DNA from: Microcella humidisoli
Lineage (GTDB): Bacteria; Actinomycetota; Actinomycetes; Actinomycetales; Microbacteriaceae
DNA: 64,000 nt
NCBI RefSeq assembly: GCF_024362325.1
Contig: NZ_CP101497.1
Coordinates: 248,001 to 312,000, forward strand
Direction: 5' to 3'
The notes under the pieces were generated by a model. The model saw only the letters and a list, made by a program, of their open reading frames with translations. It was not told the origin of the DNA and did not search any database. This document shows positions 36,394-45,495 of the stretch, in pieces. The position numbers and the translations under genes are program-made. The stretch's first letter is position 1; each line of letters begins with the position of its first letter.

Positions 36394-37238
36394 GGCTTCA
36401 CCACCGCCGTGTAGCTCTCGGGACGACGGTCGCGGTAGAACTGCCAGTTGTTGCGCACCTCGCGGATGAGGTCGAGGTCGAGGTCGCGCGTGACGATCTC
36501 GGTCTGGTCTTGGCTCGCAACGTCGCCCACGTAGTTGCCGCGCGGGTCGACGAAGTAGCTCGAGCCGTAGAAGGTCACGGCGAGGTCGCCGAACTCGTCG
36601 CTCTCGGTGCCGATGCGGTTGTTGGCCGCGATGAAGTACTGGTTCGCGGCCGCCGCGGCGGGCTGCTCGAGCTCCCACAACCGGTTCGAGAGGCCGGGCT
36701 TGGTCGCGCTCGGGTTGAACACGAGCTCGGCGCCGTTGAGGCCGAGCTCGCGCCATCCCTCGGGGAAGTGCCGGTCGTAGCAGATGTACACGCCGACCTT
36801 GCCGACGGCCGTGTCGAACACGGGGTAGCCGAGGTTGCCGGGGCGGAAGTAGAACTTCTCCCAGAACCGGTCGAGGTTCGGGATGTGGTGCTTGCGGTAC
36901 TTGCCGAGGATCGTGCCGTCGGCATCCACCACGACGGCGGTGTTGTAGTACACGCCGGGCATGTCTTCTTCGTAGATGGGGAGGACGATGACGAGCTTCA
37001 GCTCTTTCGCGAGCTTCGCGAAGCGCTGCACGATCGGGCCGTCGGCCGGCTCGGCGTAGTCGTAGTACTTGGCGTCTTCGATGATGCCGAAGTACGGCCC
37101 GTAGAAGAGCTCTTGAAAGCAGATGATCTGAGCCCCGTCGGCGGCGGCATCGCGCGCGAACTGCTCGTGCTTGGCGATCATCGATTCCTTGTCGCCCGTC
37201 CAGGTGGTCTGGGTGATGGCGGCGCGGATGGTGGTCAT
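36390..37238 (-). CDS. N-carbamoyl-beta-alanine amidohydrolase-like nitrilase-fold enzyme
   Basis: This 282-residue nitrilase-superfamily amidase shows the Glu-Lys-Cys triad: Glu43 in FQELFYGPYF, Lys in GKYRKHHIPN, Cys in YICYDRHFPEG. The motif set matches beta-ureidopropionase and N-carbamoylputrescine amidase relatives. Next to hydA it probably hydrolyses N-carbamoyl-beta-alanine to beta-alanine, CO2 and ammonia. First gene of the seven-gene operon; GGGGAA precedes the ATG. Confidence 0.87.
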   Translation of the reverse strand: MTTIRAAITQTTWTGDKESMIAKHEQFARDAAADGAQIICFQELFYGPYFGIIEDAKYYDYAEPADGPIVQRFAKLAKELKLVIVLPIYEEDMPGVYYNTAVVVDADGTILGKYRKHHIPNLDRFWEKFYFRPGNLGYPVFDTAVGKVGVYICYDRHFPEGWRELGLNGAELVFNPSATKPGLSNRLWELEQPAAAAANQYFIAANNRIGTESDEFGDLAVTFYGSSYFVDPRGNYVGDVASQDQTEIVTRDLDLDLIREVRNNWQFYRDRRPESYTAVVKP

Positions 37239-37387
37239 GGGTGGTTCCCCTTTTCCTCTTTGAACTGGGGCCAGTGTGCGCTTCGAGCGTTTCCGGCTCG
37301 TTTCGCCCAGTGACGCGTGAGTAAAACCTAAGGCGCAGGTGCGCAGGGGAACACCCGCGCGCACATATGAGCACGAGTCGACGGCGC

Positions 37388-37393
37388 TAGCGT
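37388..37393 (+). promoter_or_regulatory. -10 box of fbiA, leaderless
   Basis: TAGCGT is followed by 7 nt and the fbiA ATG. It lies in the 162-nt divergent region between fbiA and the N-carbamoyl amidase gene; I see no operator palindrome there. Confidence 0.5.
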
Positions 37394-37400
37394 TGACGGC

Positions 37401-38426
37401 ATGAGGATCGTGGTGCTCGCGGGCGGGGTCGGAGGCGCGCGGTTCGTGCGCGGGCTGCGCGAGGCGGTGCAGCGCTGGCACCCCGACTCGTCGATCGATG
37501 TGATCGTGAACACGGGCGACGACTGGTGGCTGGCGGGCCTGCGCATCACTCCCGACCTCGACTCGATGCTCTACACGCTGTCGGGGCAGAACGACGAGGT
37601 GCGCGGATGGGGCCGGGTCGGCGAGAGCGAGCGCGTCTCGGCCGAGCTGCAGGCCTACGGCGTGACGCCCGACTGGTTCACGCTCGGCGACCTCGACCTC
37701 GGCACGCACATCGCACGCTCGGCGTGGTTGCGCGCGGGGCTCACCCCCTCCGACGTGGTCGCCCGACTGCAGGAGCGCTGGGATCTCGGCGGCGTGCGCC
37801 TGCATCCTTCGACGGATCAGGAGATCGACACGCACGTGTGGGTCGCCTCGGACACGGGCGCTGAGGAGGATCTGCACTTCCAGGAGTGGTGGACCCGCTA
37901 CCGCGCCCAGGTTCCGGCCCTGCGATTCGAGCAGCGCGGCGTCTCGTCGGCGAGCCCCTCACCGGGAGCGCTCGCCGCGCTCGCAGCGGCCGACGTGGTG
38001 CTCGTCGCACCGTCAAACCCCGTGGTGTCGATCGGCACGATCCTAGGTATCCCGGGCATGCGCGAGGCGGTGCTCGCGGCTGGCTCGTTGTCAGCGACCG
38101 GCCGTGCGCCGATCGTGGGCGTCTCGCCGATCATCGCGGGGGCCGCGGTGCGCGGTATGGCCGACGCGTGCCTCACGACGATCGGGGTGGAGACGGATGC
38201 CGGCGCGGTCGCCCGGCACTACGGCCCCCGGGCTGGGGTTGGTTCGAGCGCGGGCGGTCTGCTCGATGCGTGGCTGGTCGACGAGGTGGACGAGCCGCTC
38301 GTGGCCGGGTTGCGCGCGGACGGCTTCGCCGCCGCCGCGGTGCCGCTCTGGATGCGCGACCTCGACACCGCTGCGGCCCTCGCCGAGGCGGCGCTGGCGA
38401 CGGCGAGCGCCGCGAGTGCGGGCTGA
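37401..38426 (+). CDS. fbiA: 2-phospho-L-lactate (or enolpyruvyl) transferase, F420 biosynthesis
   Basis: This 341-residue CofD/FbiA enzyme joins the activated phospholactyl or phosphoenolpyruvyl group to Fo to give (dehydro)F420-0. The N-terminal GGVGGARFVRGL, NTGDDWWLAGLRITPDLDSMLYTL and the SNPVVSIGTIL region are diagnostic. It lies 1 kb upstream of fbiC. Its last bases overlap, antisense, the degraded end of an AbiEi/DUF559-type gene. Confidence 0.94.
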   Translation: MRIVVLAGGVGGARFVRGLREAVQRWHPDSSIDVIVNTGDDWWLAGLRITPDLDSMLYTLSGQNDEVRGWGRVGESERVSAELQAYGVTPDWFTLGDLDLGTHIARSAWLRAGLTPSDVVARLQERWDLGGVRLHPSTDQEIDTHVWVASDTGAEEDLHFQEWWTRYRAQVPALRFEQRGVSSASPSPGALAALAAADVVLVAPSNPVVSIGTILGIPGMREAVLAAGSLSATGRAPIVGVSPIIAGAAVRGMADACLTTIGVETDAGAVARHYGPRAGVGSSAGGLLDAWLVDEVDEPLVAGLRADGFAAAAVPLWMRDLDTAAALAEAALATASAASAG

Positions 38427-38923
38427 CACCGCCGCGCGTGCCGCAGCGCGACTGCCGGCGCGACCGCGAGCCGCGTGCCCGAGGAGTGGTCGCGATCACT
38501 CCAGTGCACGATGAGGTCGCTCGGAGCGCCTCGAGCTCGGCGGCCGCCCGCCGGCTGCGCGATGTGCAGGGGGTGCTGCTCGGGGAGCGCGCTCGCCTCG
38601 AGCATCCCGTGATGCACCAGGGCGCTGACGCACGCGAGCGGCCCGCCCGCGGCCCACGCCGCCCGCGCATCCGGGAGCACCGTCTGGGCGGCGTACCAGC
38701 CCTGTCGCACGCGGGTGAGATAGCCGTAGTGGAGCGCGAACCAGAACCTCGTCTCATCACCACCGGACGCCTGCAGCAGCTCGCGCCGCGAAGCGATGCC
38801 GCCCATCCTTCGCAGGATGAACTCGAACCGTCGGAACCCTGCGAACTCGTCCTCGCTCGGCGCGCTGCGCTCCTCAACGGGATCGCGAAAGGGATCCTCC
38901 GGGTCGCGTGATGCGGGCGGCAT
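38219..38923 (-). pseudogene. Truncated AbiEi-antitoxin-domain / DUF559-type gene
   Basis: About 165 codons resemble the N-terminal half of actinobacterial AbiEi/DUF559 proteins: a winged-helix start (MGGIASRRELLQASG, GYLTRVRQGWYAA), then the middle domain (GGPLACVSALVHHGMLE, PLHIAQPAGGRR, LIVHWSDRD) up to VALRHARRC. At that point (about 38427) the frame runs antisense into the 3' end of fbiA, and the endonuclease-like C-terminal half is missing. The frame stays open to 38219 but only mirrors fbiA. I read this as a 3'-truncated remnant. Confidence 0.65.
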
Positions 38924-39387
38924 CGCGGCACTGTCGCACCGTTGGGCTGCTCGCAGCCTGCTGCGCTCCGCCCCTGTGGACGCTCGCCCGGCGACCTTGG
39001 CCGAGAGGGAACGGCACCGGGGGCAAACACCATGAGTTGTGGACGAACCTCGACAACCATCGACACGAAACGTCGTAAGCGTCGGTAGATCTGCGTGCGG
39101 AGACTTCCAGAAACGCGGAGCTTTACGATTCGCATTCACGAACTTCCGCGCTTTCGGAAGCCTCCAGCGCTGAAACAGGAAGGTGGAACGCGAGCGGAGA
39201 GCCGGGCAGCACGGGCGGTGGCGCGAGAGCAGTTGCGGCGCAACGCGTGTCAGGGCTGCGGCGCGAGTAGGGTGTGAGGCATCGAACGTCTCGCACCCGG
39301 TCTGGGGTGCGACCTGGCGCCACTCTTGCGGTGCCCGACCTGGCGGGCTCAACGTGCTTGCCGTCGCTCGGCCTGCCGGGAGCATCC
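38924..39387. other. Non-coding region upstream of fbiC
   Basis: I see no credible gene in these 464 bases. They hold the 5' flank of the truncated DUF559-type gene, a 6-bp-stem hairpin at 39143-39160 (CTTCCG/CGGAAG), and a possible TAGGGT -10 box for fbiC at 39268-39273, which would give a leader of about 105 nt. Base composition is less GC-rich in 39000-39180 than in the neighbouring genes, consistent with decayed or transferred DNA. Confidence 0.5.
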
Positions 39388-42054
39388 ATGACCGACACCA
39401 CACCCGCCACCACGCACGCCACCGGCACCACCGTGAGCGCCGCCGACTTCGTGCCCACTGCATCCGCGATCTCGCGCGCGCTCAAGCGCGCCGAATCGGG
39501 CGTCACGATCGACGCGACCGAGGCCGAGACGCTGCTGCACTGCCGGCACGACGACCTCGAGCGGCTGCTGACCGTCGCGAGCCGCGTGCGGGATGCGGGG
39601 CTCGAGAAGGCCGGACGCCCCGGCGTCATCACGTACTCGCGCAAAGTGTTCATTCCGCTCACGCACCTGTGCCGCGACCGCTGCCACTACTGCGTGTTCG
39701 TGCAGACCCCCAACCAGCTCGCCGCGCAGGGCAAAGCTCCCTTCCTCTCCCCCGACGAGGTGCTCGAGATCGCGCGCCAAGGCGCCGCGCTCGGGTGCAA
39801 GGAAGCCCTCTTCACGCTCGGCGACCGGCCCGAAGACCGCTGGCCCGCCGCCCGTGAATGGCTCGACGCCCGCGGCTACGACTCCACGATCGACTACTTG
39901 CGCTCCGTCGCCATCCTCGTGCTCGAAGAGACCGGCCTGCTGCCGCACCTCAACCCCGGCGTCATGACCTGGCAAGAGCTGCAACGCCTCAAGCCCGTCG
40001 CGCCGAGCATGGGCATGATGCTCGAGACCACCTCGCGCCGACTGTTCGAGACGCGCGGCCTCGCGCACTTCGGCTCGCCCGACAAAGACCCCGAGCTGCG
40101 CCTGCGGGTGCTCGAAGACGCCGGCCGCAGCGCCATCCCGTTCACGACCGGGCTGCTGCTCGGCATCGGCGAAACCTACGCCGAGCGCGTCGACGGCATG
40201 TTCGCCATCCGCGCGACCTCACGCCGGCACGGGCACGTTCAAGAAGTCATCATTCAGAACTTCCGTGCCAAGCCGCGCACGGCCATGCGCGCCGCCGACG
40301 ACCTCGCCCTGCAGGAGTACATCGCCGCCGTCGCCGTCAGCCGTCTCGTGCTCGGCCCGAGCGCGCGCGTGCAAGCGCCGCCGAACCTCACCGACGCCGA
40401 AGAGCTCGGCCTGCTGATCCGTGCCGGCATCGACGACTGGGGCGGGGTGAGCCCGCTCACTCCCGACCACGTCAACCCCGAGCGCCCCTGGCCGCAGATC
40501 GACGAGCTCGCGCGCCTGACTGCCGAGTCAGGGTTCACGCTGCACGAGCGTTTGACCGCGCACCCCCACTACGTTCGAGCCGAAGAGCCATGGCTCGACC
40601 CGCGCATCGTGCCGCACGTGCGGGCCCTGGCGGGAGCCGATGGGCTTGCCAACGAGGCCGCCGTGCTGCAGGGCATCCCGTGGCAGGAGCCCGACCCGGA
40701 TTGGGCGAGTGGGGCCGGAACCGGCCGCACCGACCTGCACGTCGCGATCGAAACCGAGGGCCGCCGCACCGAGACCCGCAGCGACTTCGACGACGTCTAC
40801 GGCGACTGGGCCGAGCTGCGCGAAGCGACGACCGGAGCTCGAAAACGCACGGTCGCCGTGAGCACGGGTGTCGCCGCGGTGCTGCGCCGGGCTGAGGATG
40901 CTCCGGCCGGGCTCAGCGACGACGACTACCTCACCCTGCTGCACGCCGACGGCGCCGACCTCGACGCGCTCGCCGACCTCGCCGACCGAGTACGGCGAGA
41001 CACGGTCGGCGACGAGATCGGCTACGTCGTCAACCGCAACATCAACTTCACGAACGTCTGCTACACCGGCTGCCGCTTCTGCGCCTTCGCGCAGCGGCGC
41101 ACCGATGCCGACGCGTTCACGCTCTCGATGCAGCAGGTCGGCGACCGGGTCGATGAGGCGTGGGCGCTTGGCGCGACCGAGATCTGCATGCAAGGCGGAA
41201 TCCACCCCGATCTGCCCGGCACCGCCTACTTCGACCTCGCGCGCGAAGTGAAGCGGCGCCAGCCGAGCATTCACCTGCACGCCTTCAGCCCGATGGAGAT
41301 CGTGAATGGAGCATCCCGCACCGGGTTGTCGTTCGCCGAGTTCTTGACGGCCGCGAAAGAGGCAGGGCTCGACACGATTCCGGGCACGGCCGCCGAGATT
41401 CTCGACGACGAGGTGCGCTGGGTTCTCACGAAGGGCAAACTGCCCGCCGCCGAGTGGATCGAGATCGTCTCGACCGCGCATCGCCTCGGCATTCGCTCGT
41501 CGAGCACGATGATGTACGGGCACGTGGATGCTCCGCCGCACTGGGTCGCCCACCTGCGCACCCTCGCCCGCGTGCAGGACGACACCGGAGGCTTCACCGA
41601 GTTCGTGCTGCTGCCCTTCGTGCACGCGAGCTCGCCCGTCTACCTCGCGGGCGTGGCGCGGCCCGGCCCGACGCCGCAGGAGAACCGCGCGGTGCACGCC
41701 GTCGCTCGCCTGATGCTGCACGGCCGCATCGACCACGTGCAGACCTCGTGGGTCAAGCTCGGCACCGAAGGCACCCAGCTCATGCTGCGCGGCGGCGCCG
41801 ACGACGTGGGCGGCACCCTCATGGAGGAGACGATCAGCCGCATGGCGGGCGCCGACAACGGCTCGGAGAAGACGGTCGCCGAGCTCGAAGAGCTGGCCAG
41901 CTCGATCGGACGCGTCGCGCGCCAGCGCACGACGACCTACGGCACGCCCGACCCGGAGCGTGTCGCCGTCGCCCAGTCGCACCGCGAGCAGGGCTACGCC
42001 GCAACGGGCCGCCGGCTCTCTCTCACTGTCGCCGAGGTGCGTTCCGGAGGATAG
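39388..42054 (+). CDS. fbiC: FO synthase (fused CofG-CofH)
   Basis: This 888-residue protein has two radical-SAM domains that together build the deazaflavin chromophore FO from tyrosine and a flavin precursor. The first CxxxCxxC cluster motif is CRDRCHYC near residue 94 (CofG half); the second is CYTGCRFC near 557 (CofH half). ATG 39388 has GGGAG upstream. The frame is open to a GTG at 39274, but the extra residues are not conserved-looking. The VOC gene follows within 9 nt. Confidence 0.95.
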   Translation: MTDTTPATTHATGTTVSAADFVPTASAISRALKRAESGVTIDATEAETLLHCRHDDLERLLTVASRVRDAGLEKAGRPGVITYSRKVFIPLTHLCRDRCHYCVFVQTPNQLAAQGKAPFLSPDEVLEIARQGAALGCKEALFTLGDRPEDRWPAAREWLDARGYDSTIDYLRSVAILVLEETGLLPHLNPGVMTWQELQRLKPVAPSMGMMLETTSRRLFETRGLAHFGSPDKDPELRLRVLEDAGRSAIPFTTGLLLGIGETYAERVDGMFAIRATSRRHGHVQEVIIQNFRAKPRTAMRAADDLALQEYIAAVAVSRLVLGPSARVQAPPNLTDAEELGLLIRAGIDDWGGVSPLTPDHVNPERPWPQIDELARLTAESGFTLHERLTAHPHYVRAEEPWLDPRIVPHVRALAGADGLANEAAVLQGIPWQEPDPDWASGAGTGRTDLHVAIETEGRRTETRSDFDDVYGDWAELREATTGARKRTVAVSTGVAAVLRRAEDAPAGLSDDDYLTLLHADGADLDALADLADRVRRDTVGDEIGYVVNRNINFTNVCYTGCRFCAFAQRRTDADAFTLSMQQVGDRVDEAWALGATEICMQGGIHPDLPGTAYFDLAREVKRRQPSIHLHAFSPMEIVNGASRTGLSFAEFLTAAKEAGLDTIPGTAAEILDDEVRWVLTKGKLPAAEWIEIVSTAHRLGIRSSSTMMYGHVDAPPHWVAHLRTLARVQDDTGGFTEFVLLPFVHASSPVYLAGVARPGPTPQENRAVHAVARLMLHGRIDHVQTSWVKLGTEGTQLMLRGGADDVGGTLMEETISRMAGADNGSEKTVAELEELASSIGRVARQRTTTYGTPDPERVAVAQSHREQGYAATGRRLSLTVAEVRSGG

Positions 42055-42062
42055 TGGTGCCC

Positions 42063-42488
42063 ATGTCCACCATGGTCTTCATCAACCTGCCCGTGGCCGA
42101 TCTGGCCCGCTCCCGCGCGTTCTACGAGGCGCTCGGCTACTCGATCAACGAGCTCTTCTCCAACGACGACGGCGCCTGCGTCATCGTGAGCGACACGATC
42201 TTCGTCATGCTGCTGACCCACGAGTTCTTCGGCAGCTTCATTCCCGGCCATGCGGTGGCGGATGCTCGCTCGGCGATCGGCGCCCAGTACGCGCTGAGCT
42301 GCGACAGTCGTGACGCGGTCGACACCCTCGTCGACCGCGCGGTCGAGGCCGGCGGCTCGGCCCTCGAGCCGCGCGACCTCGGCTTCATGTACAGCCGGGC
42401 CTTCCAGGACCCGGACGGCCACTACTGGGACCCGTTCTGGATGGAGCCGACCAACGCCGAGCAGGGCCCGCCGGAGGAGTACCGCTGA
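42063..42488 (+). CDS. VOC-family (glyoxalase-like) protein
   Basis: This 141-residue protein has the vicinal-oxygen-chelate fold: FINLPVADLARSRAFYEALGY at the N-terminus and FQDPDGHYWDPFWM at the C-terminus, as in many small actinobacterial glyoxalase/bleomycin-resistance relatives. The substrate is unknown. It follows fbiC with 8 nt between and a GGAGG site at the fbiC end; an in-frame GTG at 42057 is an alternative start with better spacing. Confidence 0.87.
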   Translation: MSTMVFINLPVADLARSRAFYEALGYSINELFSNDDGACVIVSDTIFVMLLTHEFFGSFIPGHAVADARSAIGAQYALSCDSRDAVDTLVDRAVEAGGSALEPRDLGFMYSRAFQDPDGHYWDPFWMEPTNAEQGPPEEYR

Positions 42489-42516
42489 ACCCCTGAGCTG
42501 CAGCAGCGCGCCGGAG

Positions 42517-43137
42517 CTACAGCAGCGCGCTCGTGTGCGGACCCAGCAGCACGACCCCCGACTCGGCGAGCAGGCCGAGGGCGCTGAGCTGCTCGAGCGT
42601 GTCGACGTCGCGGCGCAGCCCCGAGCGCTCGGGGATCTCGAGCTCAACGTAGCCCGCGTCGCGGTGCTGCTCGGCCGAACCGGGGCCGAACCGCAGAGAG
42701 TGCGGCAGCGCCGCTGAAGCGACGACGAGCGTCGTGCCCTCGCCCTCGGCGTCGGGCACGAACGCCCAGTGGTGCTCGCTCGCGGCGACGAGGGCGGCAT
42801 CGAGATCTTCGGGCTGCAGGGCCGGCAGGTCGCCGAGCAGCACGGCCGTCGGCGCCGCAGGGTCGGCAGCGGCGAGCCCGGCGCCGATCGCGACGAGCAG
42901 CCCGAAGCCGGGGTCGTCGACGACGCGCACGCCCTCGATCGGCTGCGGCAGCGCGCCCACGACGATGAGCTCGCCGACCTGGCGCGCGGCACGGGCCGCC
43001 GATACGGTGTCGAGCGCGATCGCCGCGGCGAGGGCCGCGCGCCGGGCATGCGCCTCGGCACCGCCGTCGGCGGCGAGTCGGCTCTTCGCGCTCGCGGCGT
43101 CGCGCACGGGGACGACGAGCGAGACGAGCGCAGACAC
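42517..43137 (-). CDS. fbiD: 2-phospholactate/phosphoenolpyruvate guanylyltransferase
   Basis: This 206-residue CofC/FbiD enzyme activates 2-phospholactate or PEP with GTP for FbiA. The N-terminal VPVRDAASAKSRLA and the nucleotide-binding LLGDLPALQPEDL are intact. GTG 43137 lies 6 nt after a TAGGCT box that overlaps the stop codon of the transglutaminase gene, so fbiD can be transcribed on its own although it follows cofE-moxR-DUF58-tgpA on the same strand. Confidence 0.9.
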   Translation of the reverse strand: MSALVSLVVPVRDAASAKSRLAADGGAEAHARRAALAAAIALDTVSAARAARQVGELIVVGALPQPIEGVRVVDDPGFGLLVAIGAGLAAADPAAPTAVLLGDLPALQPEDLDAALVAASEHHWAFVPDAEGEGTTLVVASAALPHSLRFGPGSAEQHRDAGYVELEIPERSGLRRDVDTLEQLSALGLLAESGVVLLGPHTSALL

Positions 43138-43143
43138 CGGCCC

Positions 43144-43149
43144 AGCCTA
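43144..43149 (-). promoter_or_regulatory. -10 box of fbiD, leaderless
   Basis: TAGGCT on the minus strand includes the TAG stop of the upstream transglutaminase gene and precedes the fbiD GTG by 6 nt. Confidence 0.5.
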
Positions 43150-45495
43150 GGTCGTGAGCGCGGCGGCGAGCAGCCGCTCATCGGCGGGCGTGCGGTCGAG
43201 CAACGACACGGGTGCGACGGTCGCCACGACCCGGCGCCACCGCGGTGCGGAGCGCCGCAGCGCCCCGAGCAGCCCGTCGATCTCGGGCGCATCGACGCGC
43301 CCGCCGGGCTGCGCGTAGGCCCGGTGCTCGAGGGCCGTGCGCACGCGGTCGAGCGCGTCGGCGCGCGCCGGGGCATGCTCGTCATTCGGCCATCGGGCCG
43401 CCCACGCGGCGGCGAGCGCGCGCGGCGTGCTCGACTCCTCGGCGGGCAGCCCGAGGTCGCGCGCCGTGTCACGCAGTTCGCGCCAGCGGTCGAGCGGATC
43501 CGGCGACCGGCGACGGCGGGCGCGACGTCGGGCCCGCACGGCACCGGGAGCCGCCAGCAGGAGGAGGAGCAGCGCGAGGAGAACCGCGGCGAGCGGACGG
43601 GCATCCGCACCGCCCTGCAGGGGCCCCGCGGCGCTCACGCCGTCGACCGAGCCGTCGTTGCCGCCGTCGATGAGATCGCTCGGATCCGCACCCTCAACGC
43701 CCGGGGTGGGCTCGGGCGACGCCGACTCCCCCGGCTCGGCGGGCCCGGCACTGGGCGCGGCGGTCGGCTCGATCGGCTCGCCCGTCTCGGGGTCGACCGC
43801 GGGCTCCTCCCCCGGCGCGGGGACGTCGTCGCTCGCGTACTCGGGCACGGCACCGCGCGAGGGCGTCGGCTCGAACCGCACCCAGCCGATGCCGTCGAAG
43901 TGCAGCTCGGGCCAGGCGTGCAGATCGTCGGTGCTCACGACGAACTCACTCGGAACATCCGGATTGCGGCTGCCCGGCAGGAAGCCGACGGCGATGCGGG
44001 CGGGGATGCCGAGGGTGCGCGCCATGAGTGTCATCGCGGCCGCATAGTGCACGCAGTACCCGGCGCGCGCCTCGAGGAACACGGCCACGATGTCGGCGCC
44101 GGTGCCGTCGTAGCCGAGCTCGACCGGGGCCTCCTCCGAGTAGACGAAGTCGCCGCCCGTGAAGAACCGCTGCAGCGCGAGCGCCTGGTCGTACGCCGAC
44201 GGCCCCGCGGCCGCGTCGGCGACCGCCTCGGCCGTGCGAGCGACGATCGGGTCGAGCCCCTCCGGAATCGCCCGGTAGCGGTCGAGCCCGTCGGCGGCGG
44301 TACCGGCCTCGCGCAGCTGCAGCGGGGTCGGCTCGGCGACGAGGCTCTCGACCGCGTACTCTCCCCCGCGGAACGACCCCTCGACGGCGCTGACGGTGAT
44401 GCCCTGCGAGTCGACCACCCAGGAACCCTCGAGTCCGGTGACCTCGAGCGGCGCGGCGGGCAGCGGCACCCAGCGCGAACGAACATTCTCGAGCTGGATG
44501 CTCGTGCTCACGGTACTCGTCGGCACCTGCTCGCCGAGCCACGTCGGCGGCCCGACCTGATCGGACTCGGTCGCCTCGCCGCCGAGCACGGGCTGCACCG
44601 TCTGGCCCTCGAAGTCGGCGAGGTGCGAGAGCGTCAGATACACACCCCCGTCGGCATCGGTCGAATAGCGCAACGCGGTGACGGGGGTGTCGCGACGCAG
44701 GTCGTCGCCGAGCTCGAGCACCGGGTTGACGCCCGTCACGAGACCCGCCAGGCCCGTACCGGGCAGCGCGGCACCCGCGATGACGGGCGGCAGCAGCGGC
44801 GGCACGAGCAGCGCGGCGACGAGCACCCCCGCCGCCACGGCGAGCGCGCGCCCCGCCGCCGCGGCTCCTCCGCTCGCGGCAGGCCGGTGCACTGCCAGGG
44901 CGAGCAGGAACGCCGCCGCTGTCGCGAGCACCGACAGCAGGGGCAGAGCACCCGGAGCGAGGACGACCGGCACCGCGAGGATCGCCAGCAACGGCACCGC
45001 GATGAATGCCGGGCGGCGCCCGTGCACGAGCACCGCCTCGGTCATGATCGCGAGGCCCGTGACGCCGATCGCCATGATGAACCGGATGCCGTCATCGGCC
45101 GCCGCCGGGATGGACTGCTCGGCGATCGACAGCTCGCCCGCGGCAATGAGCTCGAGGAACCGCGCGACCGTCGCCGGCAGCGGCACGACGCCGAGCAGCG
45201 CCGTGTCGGCGGCGAATTGCACCGTCAGCGCGAGCAGCGCGCCGAGCAGCGCGGCCGCCGTCGCGCCGACGACCGGCCACCGTGTCAAGAACCGTCGGGC
45301 CGTGGCGGCCGCGGCGATCGCCGCCGCCACCACGACGAGCACGCTCGGACCCCAGAGCCCCTCATCGAGGATGGCGCTGAACGCCGTGACGGCCGCCGCG
45401 ACTGCGAGCAGGGCGACGCTGCTGAGCGCCACAGAACCGCGCCGCTCGCCGCGCGACGACGAGAGGGCCGCGCCCGTGCGGGCCCGCTCAGCCAC
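43147..45495 (-). CDS. TgpA-like transglutaminase-domain membrane protein
   Basis: This 782-residue protein has several N-terminal membrane helices (residues 25-260), a large extracytoplasmic region with a transglutaminase core (catalytic Cys in ARAGYCVHYAAAMTLMAR, His in DDLHAWPELHF), an acidic Pro/Ser-rich stretch, one more helix, and a C-terminal DUF4129-like region. Partners are typically MoxR ATPases and DUF58 proteins, both encoded upstream. The GTG at 45495 overlaps the DUF58 stop by 8 nt. Its role in the envelope is not known in detail. Confidence 0.9.
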   Translation of the reverse strand: MAERARTGAALSSSRGERRGSVALSSVALLAVAAAVTAFSAILDEGLWGPSVLVVVAAAIAAAATARRFLTRWPVVGATAAALLGALLALTVQFAADTALLGVVPLPATVARFLELIAAGELSIAEQSIPAAADDGIRFIMAIGVTGLAIMTEAVLVHGRRPAFIAVPLLAILAVPVVLAPGALPLLSVLATAAAFLLALAVHRPAASGGAAAAGRALAVAAGVLVAALLVPPLLPPVIAGAALPGTGLAGLVTGVNPVLELGDDLRRDTPVTALRYSTDADGGVYLTLSHLADFEGQTVQPVLGGEATESDQVGPPTWLGEQVPTSTVSTSIQLENVRSRWVPLPAAPLEVTGLEGSWVVDSQGITVSAVEGSFRGGEYAVESLVAEPTPLQLREAGTAADGLDRYRAIPEGLDPIVARTAEAVADAAAGPSAYDQALALQRFFTGGDFVYSEEAPVELGYDGTGADIVAVFLEARAGYCVHYAAAMTLMARTLGIPARIAVGFLPGSRNPDVPSEFVVSTDDLHAWPELHFDGIGWVRFEPTPSRGAVPEYASDDVPAPGEEPAVDPETGEPIEPTAAPSAGPAEPGESASPEPTPGVEGADPSDLIDGGNDGSVDGVSAAGPLQGGADARPLAAVLLALLLLLLAAPGAVRARRRARRRRSPDPLDRWRELRDTARDLGLPAEESSTPRALAAAWAARWPNDEHAPARADALDRVRTALEHRAYAQPGGRVDAPEIDGLLGALRRSAPRWRRVVATVAPVSLLDRTPADERLLAAALTT

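Noticed and set aside
34930..37374. A long minus-strand frame joining hydA with the amidase region into one fusion protein
   Set aside because: The upstream half is a wrong-frame reading of the amidase gene; hydA has its own start at 36393 with a GTGA overlap.
38924..39387. A cobalamin, flavin or other riboswitch upstream of fbiC
   Set aside because: Only one short hairpin is visible and none of the conserved boxes of known riboswitches can be recognised.
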